IMG/VR virus record: IMGVR_UViG_3300010373_000078
Span: 1-41,941 of that record
DNA: 41,941 nucleotides
Reading direction: 5' to 3' (one strand)
Source: a virus
The notes beneath the pieces are model-generated. The model searched no databases and had not been told where the DNA came from. It saw only the letters and a program-made list of their open reading frames with translations. Both the position numbers and the translations under genes were made by a program. Positions 1 through 6,545 of the stretch are shown piece by piece. The number at the start of each line of letters is the position of its first letter. Within the stretch, counting starts at the first letter, position 1.

Positions 1-197
1 TCGTAACCCTTAACCGTATTCTTACTGTCCACCTTCTCATTGCAATGCGAACAGAAGTACGGTTTGTTCAGTGGCGTGTGACATTTATCGTGAAGACTCT
101 TGAAGTCAATCCGATCGTCGCGAGCCCCGACGTTGAGATAGATGGGAATCGACAAAAGACCAAATTGCAGGGCACCCTTCCAGACTTTAGTTGCCAC
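1..197 (-). CDS. ku: Ku-type DNA end-binding protein, N-terminal fragment (cut by window edge)
   Basis: Bacterial-type Ku forms a ring on double-strand DNA ends and recruits a ligase (LigD in bacteria) for end joining. Only the first 65 or so residues are here. They read VATKVWKGALQFGLLSIPIY from a GTG start, then a stretch with HDKCHTPLNKPYFCSHC and NTVKGY. This matches the family opening (W-K-G-x-L-x-F-G-L-x-x-I-P), the paired cysteines and the VKGY motif. The start was missed by ATG-only ORF calling. A GGGAG ribosome site sits 7-8 bases upstream of the GTG. The gene is last of the minus-strand run seen here. Mycobacteriophages Corndog and Omega are known to carry Ku. The family call is firm; whether the rest of the gene is intact is unknown. 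Confidence 0.9.
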   Translation of the reverse strand, partial: MATKVWKGALQFGLLSIPIYLNVGARDDRIDFKSLHDKCHTPLNKPYFCSHCNEKVDSKNTVKGY

Positions 198-215
198 GAT
201 TGTTCTCCCTTCGAA

Positions 216-440
216 TTAAAATACGATGTGTTGTTGTAAAACGGTTTGCCGTTGCCAGTCAACTAAGTAGAAATTGGTATCGGTCAGCCCCCATTTCGAA
301 TATTGACGCTCGAAGTATCCTTGTGCGACACCGGCTTCAAGGAATGAGGATTCCAATTCCGCTATCTCTGAGCCCTTATGGACTGACAAGACAGCGAAAT
401 TAAATTTCGGCGGCTTGTTGATTCGCTTTGCCGGGATCAT
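216..440 (-). CDS. Hypothetical phage protein (74 aa)
   Basis: Not recognised. A soluble-looking protein with a lysine/arginine-rich start and an acidic middle (SEIAELESSFLEAG). The ATG at 440 was chosen because GAGGA lies five bases upstream; the frame is also open to an ATG at 485 without a good ribosome site. It overlaps the 3' end of the preceding gene by about 40 bases and ends 19 bases before the Ku start, so it is probably co-transcribed with both. The overlap is longer than usual for this genome, so the exact start is less sure than the frame. Confidence 0.55.
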   Translation of the reverse strand: MIPAKRINKPPKFNFAVLSVHKGSEIAELESSFLEAGVAQGYFERQYSKWGLTDTNFYLVDWQRQTVLQQHIVF

Positions 441-696
441 TCGGTTCCTCGATCTGAAATGAAAACGGTTCAACTTTCTTATCACCGTCGAACATCGATA
501 CGAAGTTCCTTGCTACACTGGGAAGCACGATACGAGTGTCTTGTTCGTTGACACCCACACCCTCAATAAGAATAAAACATGGACCAACCAACGCGGTCGT
601 GAGAATACGTCTAACCGCTAAGGCTATCGGGCATTCGCGGCTGTTGCATGTCTTACCGTTTGCAATGTCTTCGGCTGTGACGGTGATGGTTATCAC
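400..696 (-). CDS. Conserved phage hypothetical protein (98 aa, GTG start)
   Basis: Function unknown. The N-terminus reads VITITVTAEDIANGK followed by NSRECPIALAVRR. The C-P-I-A-x-A-x-R-R pattern near residue 22 is common in small phage proteins of this kind. The start is GTG at 696, overlapping the stop of the upstream 42-aa gene as GTGA, which indicates translational coupling. No membrane segment or signal peptide is seen. The C-terminal third is polar and acidic (FQIEEPNDPGK). Confidence 0.75.
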   Translation of the reverse strand: MITITVTAEDIANGKTCNSRECPIALAVRRILTTALVGPCFILIEGVGVNEQDTRIVLPSVARNFVSMFDGDKKVEPFSFQIEEPNDPGKANQQAAEI

Positions 697-821
697 TTCT
701 GTTTCCTCGCTTTCCGCTGCCGTTTGGCATCATCTTTGGCTTGGCGTTCTTTTTTGGTCAGATGACCGTCCAGTTCTTCGCGCGGAACGTTGCGCCAGTG
801 GCGTTCAGGATGGCGTTTCAT
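693..821 (-). CDS. Small highly charged peptide (42 aa)
   Basis: Too short for ordinary ORF cut-offs but well supported. It has ATG at 821 with an AAGGAAA ribosome site, and it ends in a TGA that overlaps the next gene's GTG start. The protein begins MKRHPERHWRNVPREELDGH and ends in a run of Lys, Arg, Gln and Ala residues, so it is strongly basic and probably an extended helix. A nucleic-acid-binding role is possible from the charge alone; there is no family match to state. Confidence 0.65.
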   Translation of the reverse strand: MKRHPERHWRNVPREELDGHLTKKERQAKDDAKRQRKARKQK

Positions 822-926
822 CGTATTTCCTTTTCCTTTTTAGTTTGGTTTAATTCTAGTTCCAACACCCTTTCTGCTGGACATGGTTCTGTAACGGAGT
901 GACGTAATTTATTTGCGCTATGGTAT

Positions 927-995
927 CTATCCCATAAAATAAAATGCAGCCTCTTCCGGCGTGATGGCTCTGATAATTTCTTTTTCGTCCGTCAT
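927..995 (-). CDS. Possible 22-aa peptide
   Basis: A very short frame starting at an ATG that overlaps the stop of the DUF6011 gene as ATGA, reading MTDEKEIIRAITPEEAAFYF before MG and a stop. The overlap and the coding-like composition are the only support. It may be a coupled micropeptide or the remnant of a longer gene. From its end to the start of the 42-aa gene (822-926) I see nothing else. Confidence 0.25.
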   Translation of the reverse strand: MTDEKEIIRAITPEEAAFYFMG

Positions 996-1432
996 GCCGC
1001 ATTCTCGCGTTGGTGTTCAAAGGCAAGCTGGTTATCGTGCTTTGTCCAGTGACCCTTCTTGGCGCACTCAGGGCCAAGACCGCGGTGGAGACTGGCTGGA
1101 ACCGTAAGGGTGCGCCCACAACGAGCGCACTTGCTTTCTTTCATGGCGAAAGCCATTTGTGCCTGCTCCGGCTCTCTGGCTACTACATCCAGAGCATAGC
1201 GAATGCGAGTCAGTCGCTTTGGTTCATTCGCCTGTTCGAACTTGTGCCAAAACCTGATCTGGTTATCGTCGGTTAAAAAGCCAACACCTTGAAAACGAAA
1301 ATTATTTTGACGATCACGCTTCGGCGTGGAGATACCAACTACGGCTTTCCCGTTCCAATCGCTAATACGGATTGTGCGATATTGCCCGTCCGAATACACG
1401 ATGGAGTAGTGACCAAACGCTAGACGCGGCAT
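992..1432 (-). CDS. DUF6011-like zinc-ribbon protein (146 aa)
   Basis: The C-terminal part (about residues 101-126) reads CARCGRTLTVPASLHRGLGP followed by ECAKK. This is the CxxCGR-x-L-T ... G-x-GP-x-C arrangement typical of DUF6011 domains in phage and actinobacterial proteins and probably binds one zinc ion. The N-terminal 100 residues (DGQYRTIRISDWNGK) look like a small beta-rich domain without a family I can name. Function unknown. It is the first gene downstream of the consensus promoter at 1520-1548, with a leader of about 80 bases, and so opens the distal operon ending in Ku. Confidence 0.75.
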   Translation of the reverse strand: MPRLAFGHYSIVYSDGQYRTIRISDWNGKAVVGISTPKRDRQNNFRFQGVGFLTDDNQIRFWHKFEQANEPKRLTRIRYALDVVAREPEQAQMAFAMKESKCARCGRTLTVPASLHRGLGPECAKKGHWTKHDNQLAFEHQRENAA

Positions 1433-1519
1433 CTGGAATCCTTTCTGCGAATCGCCACCTTCTAAACATGGACGGCACTATAGACCCACGTAAAGATAAG
1501 TGGCGACTCGCGTACTACG

Positions 1520-1548
1520 ATTATAAAGTTAGAGTCTAAGATTGTCAA
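1520..1548 (-). promoter_or_regulatory. Consensus sigma-70 promoter
   Basis: On the minus strand, TTGACA (1543-1548) is followed after exactly 17 bases by TATAAT (1520-1525), matching both bacterial consensus hexamers. It sits in the 157-base gap between the 359-aa gene and the DUF6011 gene and points into the latter. The predicted start is near 1513. Being perfect, it should be recognised by unmodified host RNA polymerase, as expected for an early phage operon. Confidence 0.85.
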
Positions 1549-1589
1549 TACTGTAATACAAAGCGAAAGATACTGGAGAATAGTGTTAT

Positions 1590-2669
1590 TTATTCATCCA
1601 GCGTGAGAATGCGTGACGGTTTGGACGTAATAAGCGAAGACAATGCGCTGTCGATTGTGTCGAATCCGTACTTCACGTAGGCGCGTACATCTTCGTCGGA
1701 ACGCAATAGGTCTGCGTTCGTGTCTTTCAAGAGAGACTTCGCCTTGTCGACCAAGACTTTCAGTTGCCGATCCTCCGTGATGTTGCGCACGTCGAACGTC
1801 TCCAGAAATTCGTTGATCTTCTTAAACGAATTCTCTTTAAAAATTTTCGTTTTGCCGTCTTCCCCAGGAGTAAGACGCTCGCGCAGATGCTCAATCATTT
1901 CAGCCATGTTCTGGCGAAGCATTTGCTGAATGACCCCGCGTGCCTTTTCCCATGATGCGGCTGTTTTCTGGATTTCTTGTTTCCGGAGTTTTTCGCTCAA
2001 CTTTTGCCGGCTTGGTGGCATGATTTCCATGAAGCGCCACGTTAACCGGAAGGATTGGCGAATGACGTCCGGTGGCGGATATTGCGACTTGTCAAATAGG
2101 TTCTTGAGACGATGCCGTGCCTCTTTGATCAAATCGTCATAGTTATCGACAAGTTTTTTAACCAAGGCATCGCGCTTCTTGGCATATTCGGTCAGCTTGG
2201 CATCGACTTCATCAGCCAATGCTTTTGGAAGCAGGTAGATGCCCTTCTTGATCGTGAACGGCAAAGCCAGGCTGTCGATATACCGCCGTACTTCGCCGTC
2301 CAGAGAGGTGATGGCTGTCAATTCTTCGGCGTCCCACAGTTTCTTCGAGACTGCTAGCCATTCCTTGTCGGACGTTTTGTTGTCTTCGGTCAATTCAATG
2401 TTCTCGGTATCAACCTTGCGGTGATTGCCGATCGCGGAAAAGGTGAGAACGAAGATGACTGTCTTTTCCTCCATTTCCTCGATGCTGGCAATGTGCGCCG
2501 GCGGCAGCTTGATTTTCTTGTCCTGCTTCGGCAGTGCTTTTTTGGGTAGTTCTGGTTTCTGGCTCAGCCTCGCTTCGCCTCGCGGCGGACCGGCCGGACC
2601 ATACTTAGAGCGGATCGTATCCCAGGCACGTTTTGCATTAGCAGAACGCTCTGCATGTGAAAGCGCCAT
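1590..2669 (-). CDS. DUF3150-like phage protein (359 aa)
   Basis: Function unknown. The first 27 residues contain a basic AxxAWxTxRxxYGPAG motif resembling the start of the 165-aa protein at 10143-10640 (ALKAWETRRARG). A long central and C-terminal part is almost entirely helical and charged, with a GIYLLPKALADEVDAKL segment near residue 143. A long helical body after a 'G-x-x-L-x-P' segment recalls DUF3150 proteins, which in phages often lie near AAA+ genes. The match is by impression only. ATG at 2669 has an AAAGGA ribosome site. The gene ends before the 1520-1548 promoter. Confidence 0.6.
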   Translation of the reverse strand: MALSHAERSANAKRAWDTIRSKYGPAGPPRGEARLSQKPELPKKALPKQDKKIKLPPAHIASIEEMEEKTVIFVLTFSAIGNHRKVDTENIELTEDNKTSDKEWLAVSKKLWDAEELTAITSLDGEVRRYIDSLALPFTIKKGIYLLPKALADEVDAKLTEYAKKRDALVKKLVDNYDDLIKEARHRLKNLFDKSQYPPPDVIRQSFRLTWRFMEIMPPSRQKLSEKLRKQEIQKTAASWEKARGVIQQMLRQNMAEMIEHLRERLTPGEDGKTKIFKENSFKKINEFLETFDVRNITEDRQLKVLVDKAKSLLKDTNADLLRSDEDVRAYVKYGFDTIDSALSSLITSKPSRILTLDE

Positions 2670-2725
2670 TTTGTTTCCTTTCGTCTTGGATTTTATAACT
2701 CGAAATACTTGCGTTGGATTGTCTG

Positions 2726-3070
2726 CTACCGCGATTCTTGGACGAGTTTTGGTAAAAACTTGAAAGAATTGTCGATTTCCATGAGTGTATCGTTTACGAA
2801 GCGTCGCGTCTTACCGTGTAATCGAATGGTGTAATAATTTTCCTTGTACCATGTGTGGATGTCCCAATTCCCATGAGTCGCGCGTCTCGCACCCATCCAA
2901 TCGGCGATCATTTCGAGTGCGTAACGCTCTGGCATCTGTCTTAAAAAACTTGATTCATGTTCGTAAGTGCACCAATATTCCCAGTGATGAGGATTCAGTT
3001 GTTTGTGACGGCGCTGGGCGCGGGCTAACTCTGCGCCATGGATGCCTACGATTTGGCGTAGGCTTTCCAT
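2726..3070 (-). pseudogene. DUF5662 protein, C-terminal part in a shifted frame
   Basis: Carries the DUF5662 hallmarks NPHHWEYW (about residues 26-33) and an ALEMIADWMGARRA segment (about 51-64). DUF5662 is a widespread, uncharacterised, probably metal-binding family. The ATG at 3070 has no ribosome site and is preceded directly by a stop in its own frame. The missing N-terminal half is encoded just upstream in the other frame (3046-3201). The two overlap by 25 bases. A frameshift mutation, a sequencing error or re-initiation could each explain this. Split genes of this kind may still give a two-chain protein. Confidence 0.65.
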
Positions 3071-3201
3071 TTAAAGGGATGTAGTTTATCCAAATCGTGA
3101 AGAACAAGCTGCAACAAGGGAACGCCGAGGTAAAGACCGACTCGCAGCACAAAAAACTTATGCCGAATCATGTAACTTAAAAATCGATAGTGCTTGCCCA
3201 T
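3046..3201 (-). pseudogene. DUF5662 protein, N-terminal part
   Basis: A 51-aa frame with ATG at 3201 and a GGGAG ribosome site seven bases upstream. It reads MGKHYRFLSYMIRHKFFVLR, a hydrophobic stretch, then LHDLDKLHPFKWKAYAKS and a stop. The HK-x-x-V and HDLxK motifs are those at the start of DUF5662 proteins, and the remainder of the family continues in the -1 frame (2726-3070). I see no canonical slippery heptamer in the right phase between the two, so programmed frameshifting is less likely than an indel. Confidence 0.65.
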
Positions 3202-3236
3202 CTAAAATCTCCCGCTTTGGATTTTACTCCGTGGTC

Positions 3237-4268
3237 CTAGACTAAAACATAATCCGTTTCGATGGTTACTTCGGCGAGAGTTATCGAATCCTTGATGAGG
3301 CGCAGGTCGTTGCCAAACGCAATCTTTGGCGTGACATTGTTCTGTTCATCGATCTGGAGGTATCCTTTTCCCATCCACGGTGAACGATGATTATTGCTAT
3401 AGCGTTCAGGAAGCGTGCGGTAATGTACCCGCGCGCGCAGAAGCGGATCACCCGGAATCGGATGGGCAAAGGCAATATCGATCACCGGTCCGTCCGGCTT
3501 GGCGGTTGCCTTGGTATTCACCCGAGCAAGTGTTGATGCAAAATAGCGTGATAATTCGACGATCAATTCATCGTCGGATTTTGTCGGCCAGAGCTGATGA
3601 TAGTGCGCCAGATAGTAATCGCGCTGTTCTTGTGGAATATCTCCGCGCCAACCCATGTCGACTAAGAGTTTTGATTCACGAATCATCCCGCTTGTTAGAT
3701 AGCGATAGAACGTTGGCTGGTAGGCTTTTGCCAATTCGCTAAACCTGGTCCAGTTTGTGAACATCGTTTCGGTGGAGGGATCGGCGCTGTCTCCCAAAAC
3801 AGCACGCGAAAGTTTAATAAAGGAAGCGACATAATGCTCAATTTGCAAGAGACCGCGATTTTCAAAGAGCCAGCGGTCACCGAGATCCTCGAGCCGGAAG
3901 CGAAAGAGGGATTCAATGCCCTGCATTTCGAGTTCTTTTTTCAGGCAAAGTAATTGCCGAAGCGCCATAAACTCCAAGATGTCGATTCCCTGATTATCAT
4001 CTTGCTTTCTGGCGCCCCAGGGAAGATAGAAGGTAATCTTATTGTTGGAACCAGACATTGTGGCGTCAGATTTGTATATTGAACCGGTGGCATTGCGAAC
4101 CACATCGCGGATTTTTACTTGCGTCTCCGGGGCTGGCAGTGGACCATAGCGGCGTTGCTTTGTGCCGAGGATTGCCGCGACGATCGCTTCAAACCGCACC
4201 CGTTGGTTTGTACTGAGTGGAATCTGCGTCTGACAAAAGGTTTCGATTAACCGCGTATACGGCGTCAT
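3237..4268 (-). CDS. Unknown 343-aa protein, faintly like isonitrile synthases (DIT1/PvcA)
   Basis: Soluble protein without signal peptide. Start taken at 4268 (MTPYTRLIETF) because AGGAG lies eight bases upstream; an ATG at 4301 is an alternative. Recognisable patches are ITFYLPWGARK (about residue 78), IDILEFMALRQL, then FRFRLEDLGDRWLFENRG, then a helix with EHYVASFIKLSRAVL. The order (strand ending in P-W/F, acidic E-x-x-A-L helix, then R-x-E-D with W-L-F) resembles the DIT1/PvcA fold that makes isonitriles from aromatic amino acids. That is inference from pattern only. It stands alone between a split DUF5662 gene and small membrane proteins. Confidence 0.6.
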   Translation of the reverse strand: MTPYTRLIETFCQTQIPLSTNQRVRFEAIVAAILGTKQRRYGPLPAPETQVKIRDVVRNATGSIYKSDATMSGSNNKITFYLPWGARKQDDNQGIDILEFMALRQLLCLKKELEMQGIESLFRFRLEDLGDRWLFENRGLLQIEHYVASFIKLSRAVLGDSADPSTETMFTNWTRFSELAKAYQPTFYRYLTSGMIRESKLLVDMGWRGDIPQEQRDYYLAHYHQLWPTKSDDELIVELSRYFASTLARVNTKATAKPDGPVIDIAFAHPIPGDPLLRARVHYRTLPERYSNNHRSPWMGKGYLQIDEQNNVTPKIAFGNDLRLIKDSITLAEVTIETDYVLV

Positions 4269-4325
4269 AGTGCGCTCTCCTAGAATTGGATTGGCTACCA
4301 TGTTCTGTGGTCCCCTTTGTTTGGA

Positions 4326-4511
4326 TTAAACTATTACTCGCTCGATCAGTGCATCGGCCGTCGCATCAATGATGCGAGAGACCAATAGCGTCGCGGTTAT
4401 TTGTTGTCCGGCGTGAAAATAGAGCGCAATTCCCATGGCGGCGATTGCCGACAGGAGAAATAACAATTTTGTTTTACGAGACAGCATTTCTTTCTTTTTG
4501 TGCTTCGACAC
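4326..4511 (-). CDS. Small membrane protein (61 aa)
   Basis: A basic N-terminus (KHKKKEMLSRKTK) is followed by one membrane segment (about residues 16-33, LLFLLSAIAAMGIALYF) and a short C-terminal tail. The first codon is GTG at 4511 behind a GGAGGG/GGAG stretch; a later ATG (residue 9) is also possible. The topology suggests an inner-membrane anchor with a cytoplasmic positive N-terminus. Function unknown; not obviously a holin, as it is far from the lysis genes. Confidence 0.6.
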   Translation of the reverse strand: MSKHKKKEMLSRKTKLLFLLSAIAAMGIALYFHAGQQITATLLVSRIIDATADALIERVIV

Positions 4512-4565
4512 GTCTCCGTCCCTCCATTATGTGGAAGTGGTTAGTATCGGGTTGTTGCTTTGGAT

Positions 4566-4721
4566 TTAACGACCAGAGGTTGATTCGAGGCGTTCTAATT
4601 CTGCCAATTGTTTCTTGGCGTCGTTTCTGCGTTTCGTGACAAAGTCGATTTCCCGGTCTATTTCGTCGTAAAAGAACTGCCCAACGAAGTACCAGAGCAG
4701 TTTTCCGACAAGGTGGCGCAT
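4566..4721 (-). CDS. Small amphipathic protein (51 aa)
   Basis: Starts at ATG 4721 with AAAGGG six bases upstream. It begins MRHLVGKLLWYFVGQFFYDE and continues as a charged helix ending LERLESTSGR. The first 18 residues could lie on or in the membrane. It overlaps the 3' end of the preceding gene by 64 bases in another frame, the longest overlap in this cluster. No known family. Confidence 0.6.
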   Translation of the reverse strand: MRHLVGKLLWYFVGQFFYDEIDREIDFVTKRRNDAKKQLAELERLESTSGR

Positions 4722-4981
4722 GGTTGACCCTTTCCGAGTAGATTCTTCTTAATCCACCCAACTTCCGCGTTTAAAGCATCGCCCCTGAGCCGGAAACCGG
4801 TCATTACGGGTCCGGAAACCGGTGTTAGGTCTACGGTCCAAGTCCCATTGTCCGCAGGCTCTACATGACTCGCACGGCGGGTTTTGGTGTTGCCCTCTTC
4901 AAACAATGGTATAAGGGCGTCGTCGTAGATGGTTGTAATGGTGCCGTCTGGCGCGATATCCACGATTAGTTCATCGTTCAT
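4658..4981 (-). CDS. Conserved small phage protein with VDIAPDG start (107 aa)
   Basis: Begins MNDELIVDIAPDGTITTIYD and contains RRASHVEPADNGTWTVDL and, near residue 80, LNAEVGWIKKN. This is a small conserved protein type seen in phages and bacteria with no known function. Its opening resembles that of the DUF2997 protein two genes upstream (IIVDIAPDG), hinting at common origin. The ATG at 4981 has an AAAGGA site and overlaps the previous gene's stop. The last 23 residues look like read-through into the next gene's sequence. Confidence 0.7.
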   Translation of the reverse strand: MNDELIVDIAPDGTITTIYDDALIPLFEEGNTKTRRASHVEPADNGTWTVDLTPVSGPVMTGFRLRGDALNAEVGWIKKNLLGKGQPCATLSENCSGTSLGSSFTTK

Positions 4982-5159
4982 TTTGAATCCTTTCGATCGG
5001 AGCGACACCGACTTGAGCGATTAATCGGCACGTCCAACAGATGTAGAAAGACGGCGCGGTGCGAACTGGAAATTCCTTAGTCAGAAGATCCAGTTCGCAA
5101 TTACAAGTCGGGCAGTGACTTTTGGGTGCGGATTGAACGATGTAGGTGCTTTTAGCCAC
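4971..5159 (-). CDS. Zinc-ribbon protein (62 aa)
   Basis: A GTG start at 5159 lies inside the end of the DUF2997 gene (8-base overlap). It contains CPTCNCELD (residues 16-24) and ICWTCRLIA (about 40-48): two CxxC knuckles about 24 residues apart, a likely single-zinc ribbon. Function unknown; tightly coupled with DUF2997 and the 107-aa protein, so probably part of the same accessory module. Confidence 0.7.
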   Translation of the reverse strand: MAKSTYIVQSAPKSHCPTCNCELDLLTKEFPVRTAPSFYICWTCRLIAQVGVAPIERIQNER

Positions 5160-5337
5160 GCGCCTTTACCTGTGCTGGTTGGGCGAGATGCATTTCTGGT
5201 GTAGCTGTTTCTTGGAGTTTCTTGCCCAAAGCTTCTTCCAGATCCTTCGTGGCAGCTAAACACGCTTTGCCGCGGAAGCCTTTGGTCGTCACTTGCGCCT
5301 GTCCATCCGGCGCGATATCCACGATTATTTCTAACAC
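5152..5337 (-). CDS. DUF2997 protein (61 aa)
   Basis: Begins with GTG at 5337 behind a GAGGTG site and reads EIIVDIAPDGQAQVTTKGF, then GKACLAATKDLEEALGK. The family pattern 'strand-PDG-strand-G-F-x-G-x-x-C-L-x-A-T-x-x-L-E-x-x-L-G' is complete. DUF2997 proteins are small, of unknown function, and in bacteria usually sit beside DUF1257 (Ycf35-like) and Ycf46-type AAA+ genes. Here DUF1257 is the immediate upstream gene, exactly that arrangement. Confidence 0.85.
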   Translation of the reverse strand: MLEIIVDIAPDGQAQVTTKGFRGKACLAATKDLEEALGKKLQETATPEMHLAQPAQVKARG

Positions 5338-5375
5338 GATTCACCTCGAGTTTTTTGATTCGGCTTGTGCCGGGC

Positions 5376-5834
5376 TCAGCTTGCTTTCGTATATTTGAGT
5401 TGAACGTGACCATTTGGCAGGCGAGATTGAACCAAGCGATATCCCGGTGGCGATTTCTTTTTGGCGATATTCACTTGGTATCCCTGTTTAAGCAGGTCTC
5501 CATTCTTCCCGACTGCGGCTTCCAGACCATAGCCGCCTGAATAGAAATCCCACAGCAATTGAAAGCCGGCGCGACCGTCGCGGCGCTTAACGACTCCCAC
5601 TTCGTAAGAGCCGCGCTGATAAGCGGGATGGGTTTGAGGCACGCGAATAGCGTGATCGCACTTACCGAGGTCTTCTTCCTTAAATCCGTCCGGCAACGGA
5701 TAATCGCCGACAGAATGGCCCCACCACTTATACGTCTTTTGACCCTGGACGAGCTCTAGTCCAAGCTCTTGACAAGTCTTAGTAAGCGCGTCCAGGTCTT
5801 TTACTTCAATTTCCATAGTAGCTACATGGCTCAT
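5376..5834 (-). CDS. DUF1257 / Ycf35-like protein (152 aa)
   Basis: The N-terminus MSHVATMEIEVKDLDALTKT shows the MSH start and the 'L-x-x-x-x-x-x-L-G' region (CQELGLELVQGQ) of DUF1257. The later GYQVNIAKKKSPPGYRLVQS segment is also typical. Members include plastid Ycf35; the biochemical role is unknown. A very good ribosome site (GGAGG) lies in the end of the upstream SWIM gene, so the two are coupled. Together with DUF2997 downstream and the AAA+ ATPase upstream it forms a recognisable three-part set. Confidence 0.85.
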   Translation of the reverse strand: MSHVATMEIEVKDLDALTKTCQELGLELVQGQKTYKWWGHSVGDYPLPDGFKEEDLGKCDHAIRVPQTHPAYQRGSYEVGVVKRRDGRAGFQLLWDFYSGGYGLEAAVGKNGDLLKQGYQVNIAKKKSPPGYRLVQSRLPNGHVQLKYTKAS

Positions 5835-5835
5835 T

Positions 5836-6207
5836 TCATTCCTCCAAACTGAAAATGCGTTTCGATATTATCGTGATTGTAGTTTCCGAAATTTTAACCT
5901 GTTCCGGTTGTAATTTCTTTTCGTGTTCTATCCTCTCCCGCTCAGCACGATGTTCCATTTCTTCCTTATGCTGTTGTTGGAGAAGACGCATGCGTTCCTG
6001 TTCCTTGATCCGCAAACGTGCTTCCTTTAATTTTAACTCCTTTACATAAGCGATGTGTTCGCAATTTCGTCCGCGCGCTGATTCTGGCGGTAATCCAATC
6101 TGTCCACAATCGCACGCCCACGTCCCATCTTCGAATTGCGAAACGTTGGCAATGCGAATTGGCGGATAGCCGATAGGTACTTGCCAGGTCTGGACGCCTA
6201 TAGCCAT
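5836..6207 (-). CDS. SWIM zinc-finger protein with coiled coil (123 aa)
   Basis: Start taken at ATG 6207 (MAIGVQTWQV); the frame is open further up but that part overlaps the previous gene and reads as noise. Residues 30-51 read WACDCGQIGLPPESARGRNC then EH: a CxC...CxH SWIM finger with C32, C34, C49 and H51. SWIM fingers bind DNA or proteins. Residues 55-105 are a Glu/Arg/Lys/Gln-rich coiled coil. The finger ligands occupy almost the same positions as in the neighbour at 6215-6544, suggesting duplication. SWIM proteins often accompany AAA+ ATPases. Confidence 0.75.
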   Translation of the reverse strand: MAIGVQTWQVPIGYPPIRIANVSQFEDGTWACDCGQIGLPPESARGRNCEHIAYVKELKLKEARLRIKEQERMRLLQQQHKEEMEHRAERERIEHEKKLQPEQVKISETTITIISKRIFSLEE

Positions 6208-6214
6208 GTTGAGG

Positions 6215-6544
6215 TTAGTCCATAATGATAATGCGGGTCTTTTTCTGTGTAAACGGTGTAATGACCGATGCCGATACGGTGACCGGTTCGGATGTTGGTT
6301 GCTGTTTTGAACGCCCTGTCTGCTTAACTGTCGGTTGTGGCGTCTGTGTATGTGCAAACACTTCCGGTTCTTCGTTTTGGACACCAAGGATGTGTTTGCA
6401 TGGACCGCGAGGTCTTGCTTTCTGAAAGATCCAGCCGCCACAAGCGCAGGCCCAGGAATGATCATCGTACAATGTCACCTTGTACGATTTAGACGAGTCT
6501 GTGTGGCTGGCTACATCCCATTGCATTAATTTGTTTTTTGCCAT
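6215..6544 (-). CDS. SWIM zinc-finger protein (109 aa)
   Basis: Residues 31-52 read WACACGGWIFQKARPRGPCK then HI: a CxC...CxH SWIM finger (C33, C35, C49, H51). A Thr/Gln/Pro-rich flexible tail follows (QTPQPTVKQTGRSKQQ). It lies directly downstream of the AAA+ gene (one base between its start and that gene's stop) and seven bases upstream of the second SWIM gene. The role is inferred to be substrate or DNA recognition for the ATPase; nothing in the sequence proves that. Confidence 0.75.
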   Translation of the reverse strand: MAKNKLMQWDVASHTDSSKSYKVTLYDDHSWACACGGWIFQKARPRGPCKHILGVQNEEPEVFAHTQTPQPTVKQTGRSKQQPTSEPVTVSASVITPFTQKKTRIIIMD

Positions 6545-6545
6545 T

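Noticed and set aside
4474-4761. 95-aa minus frame rich in Arg
   Set aside because: Overlaps three better-supported small genes, without a ribosome site.
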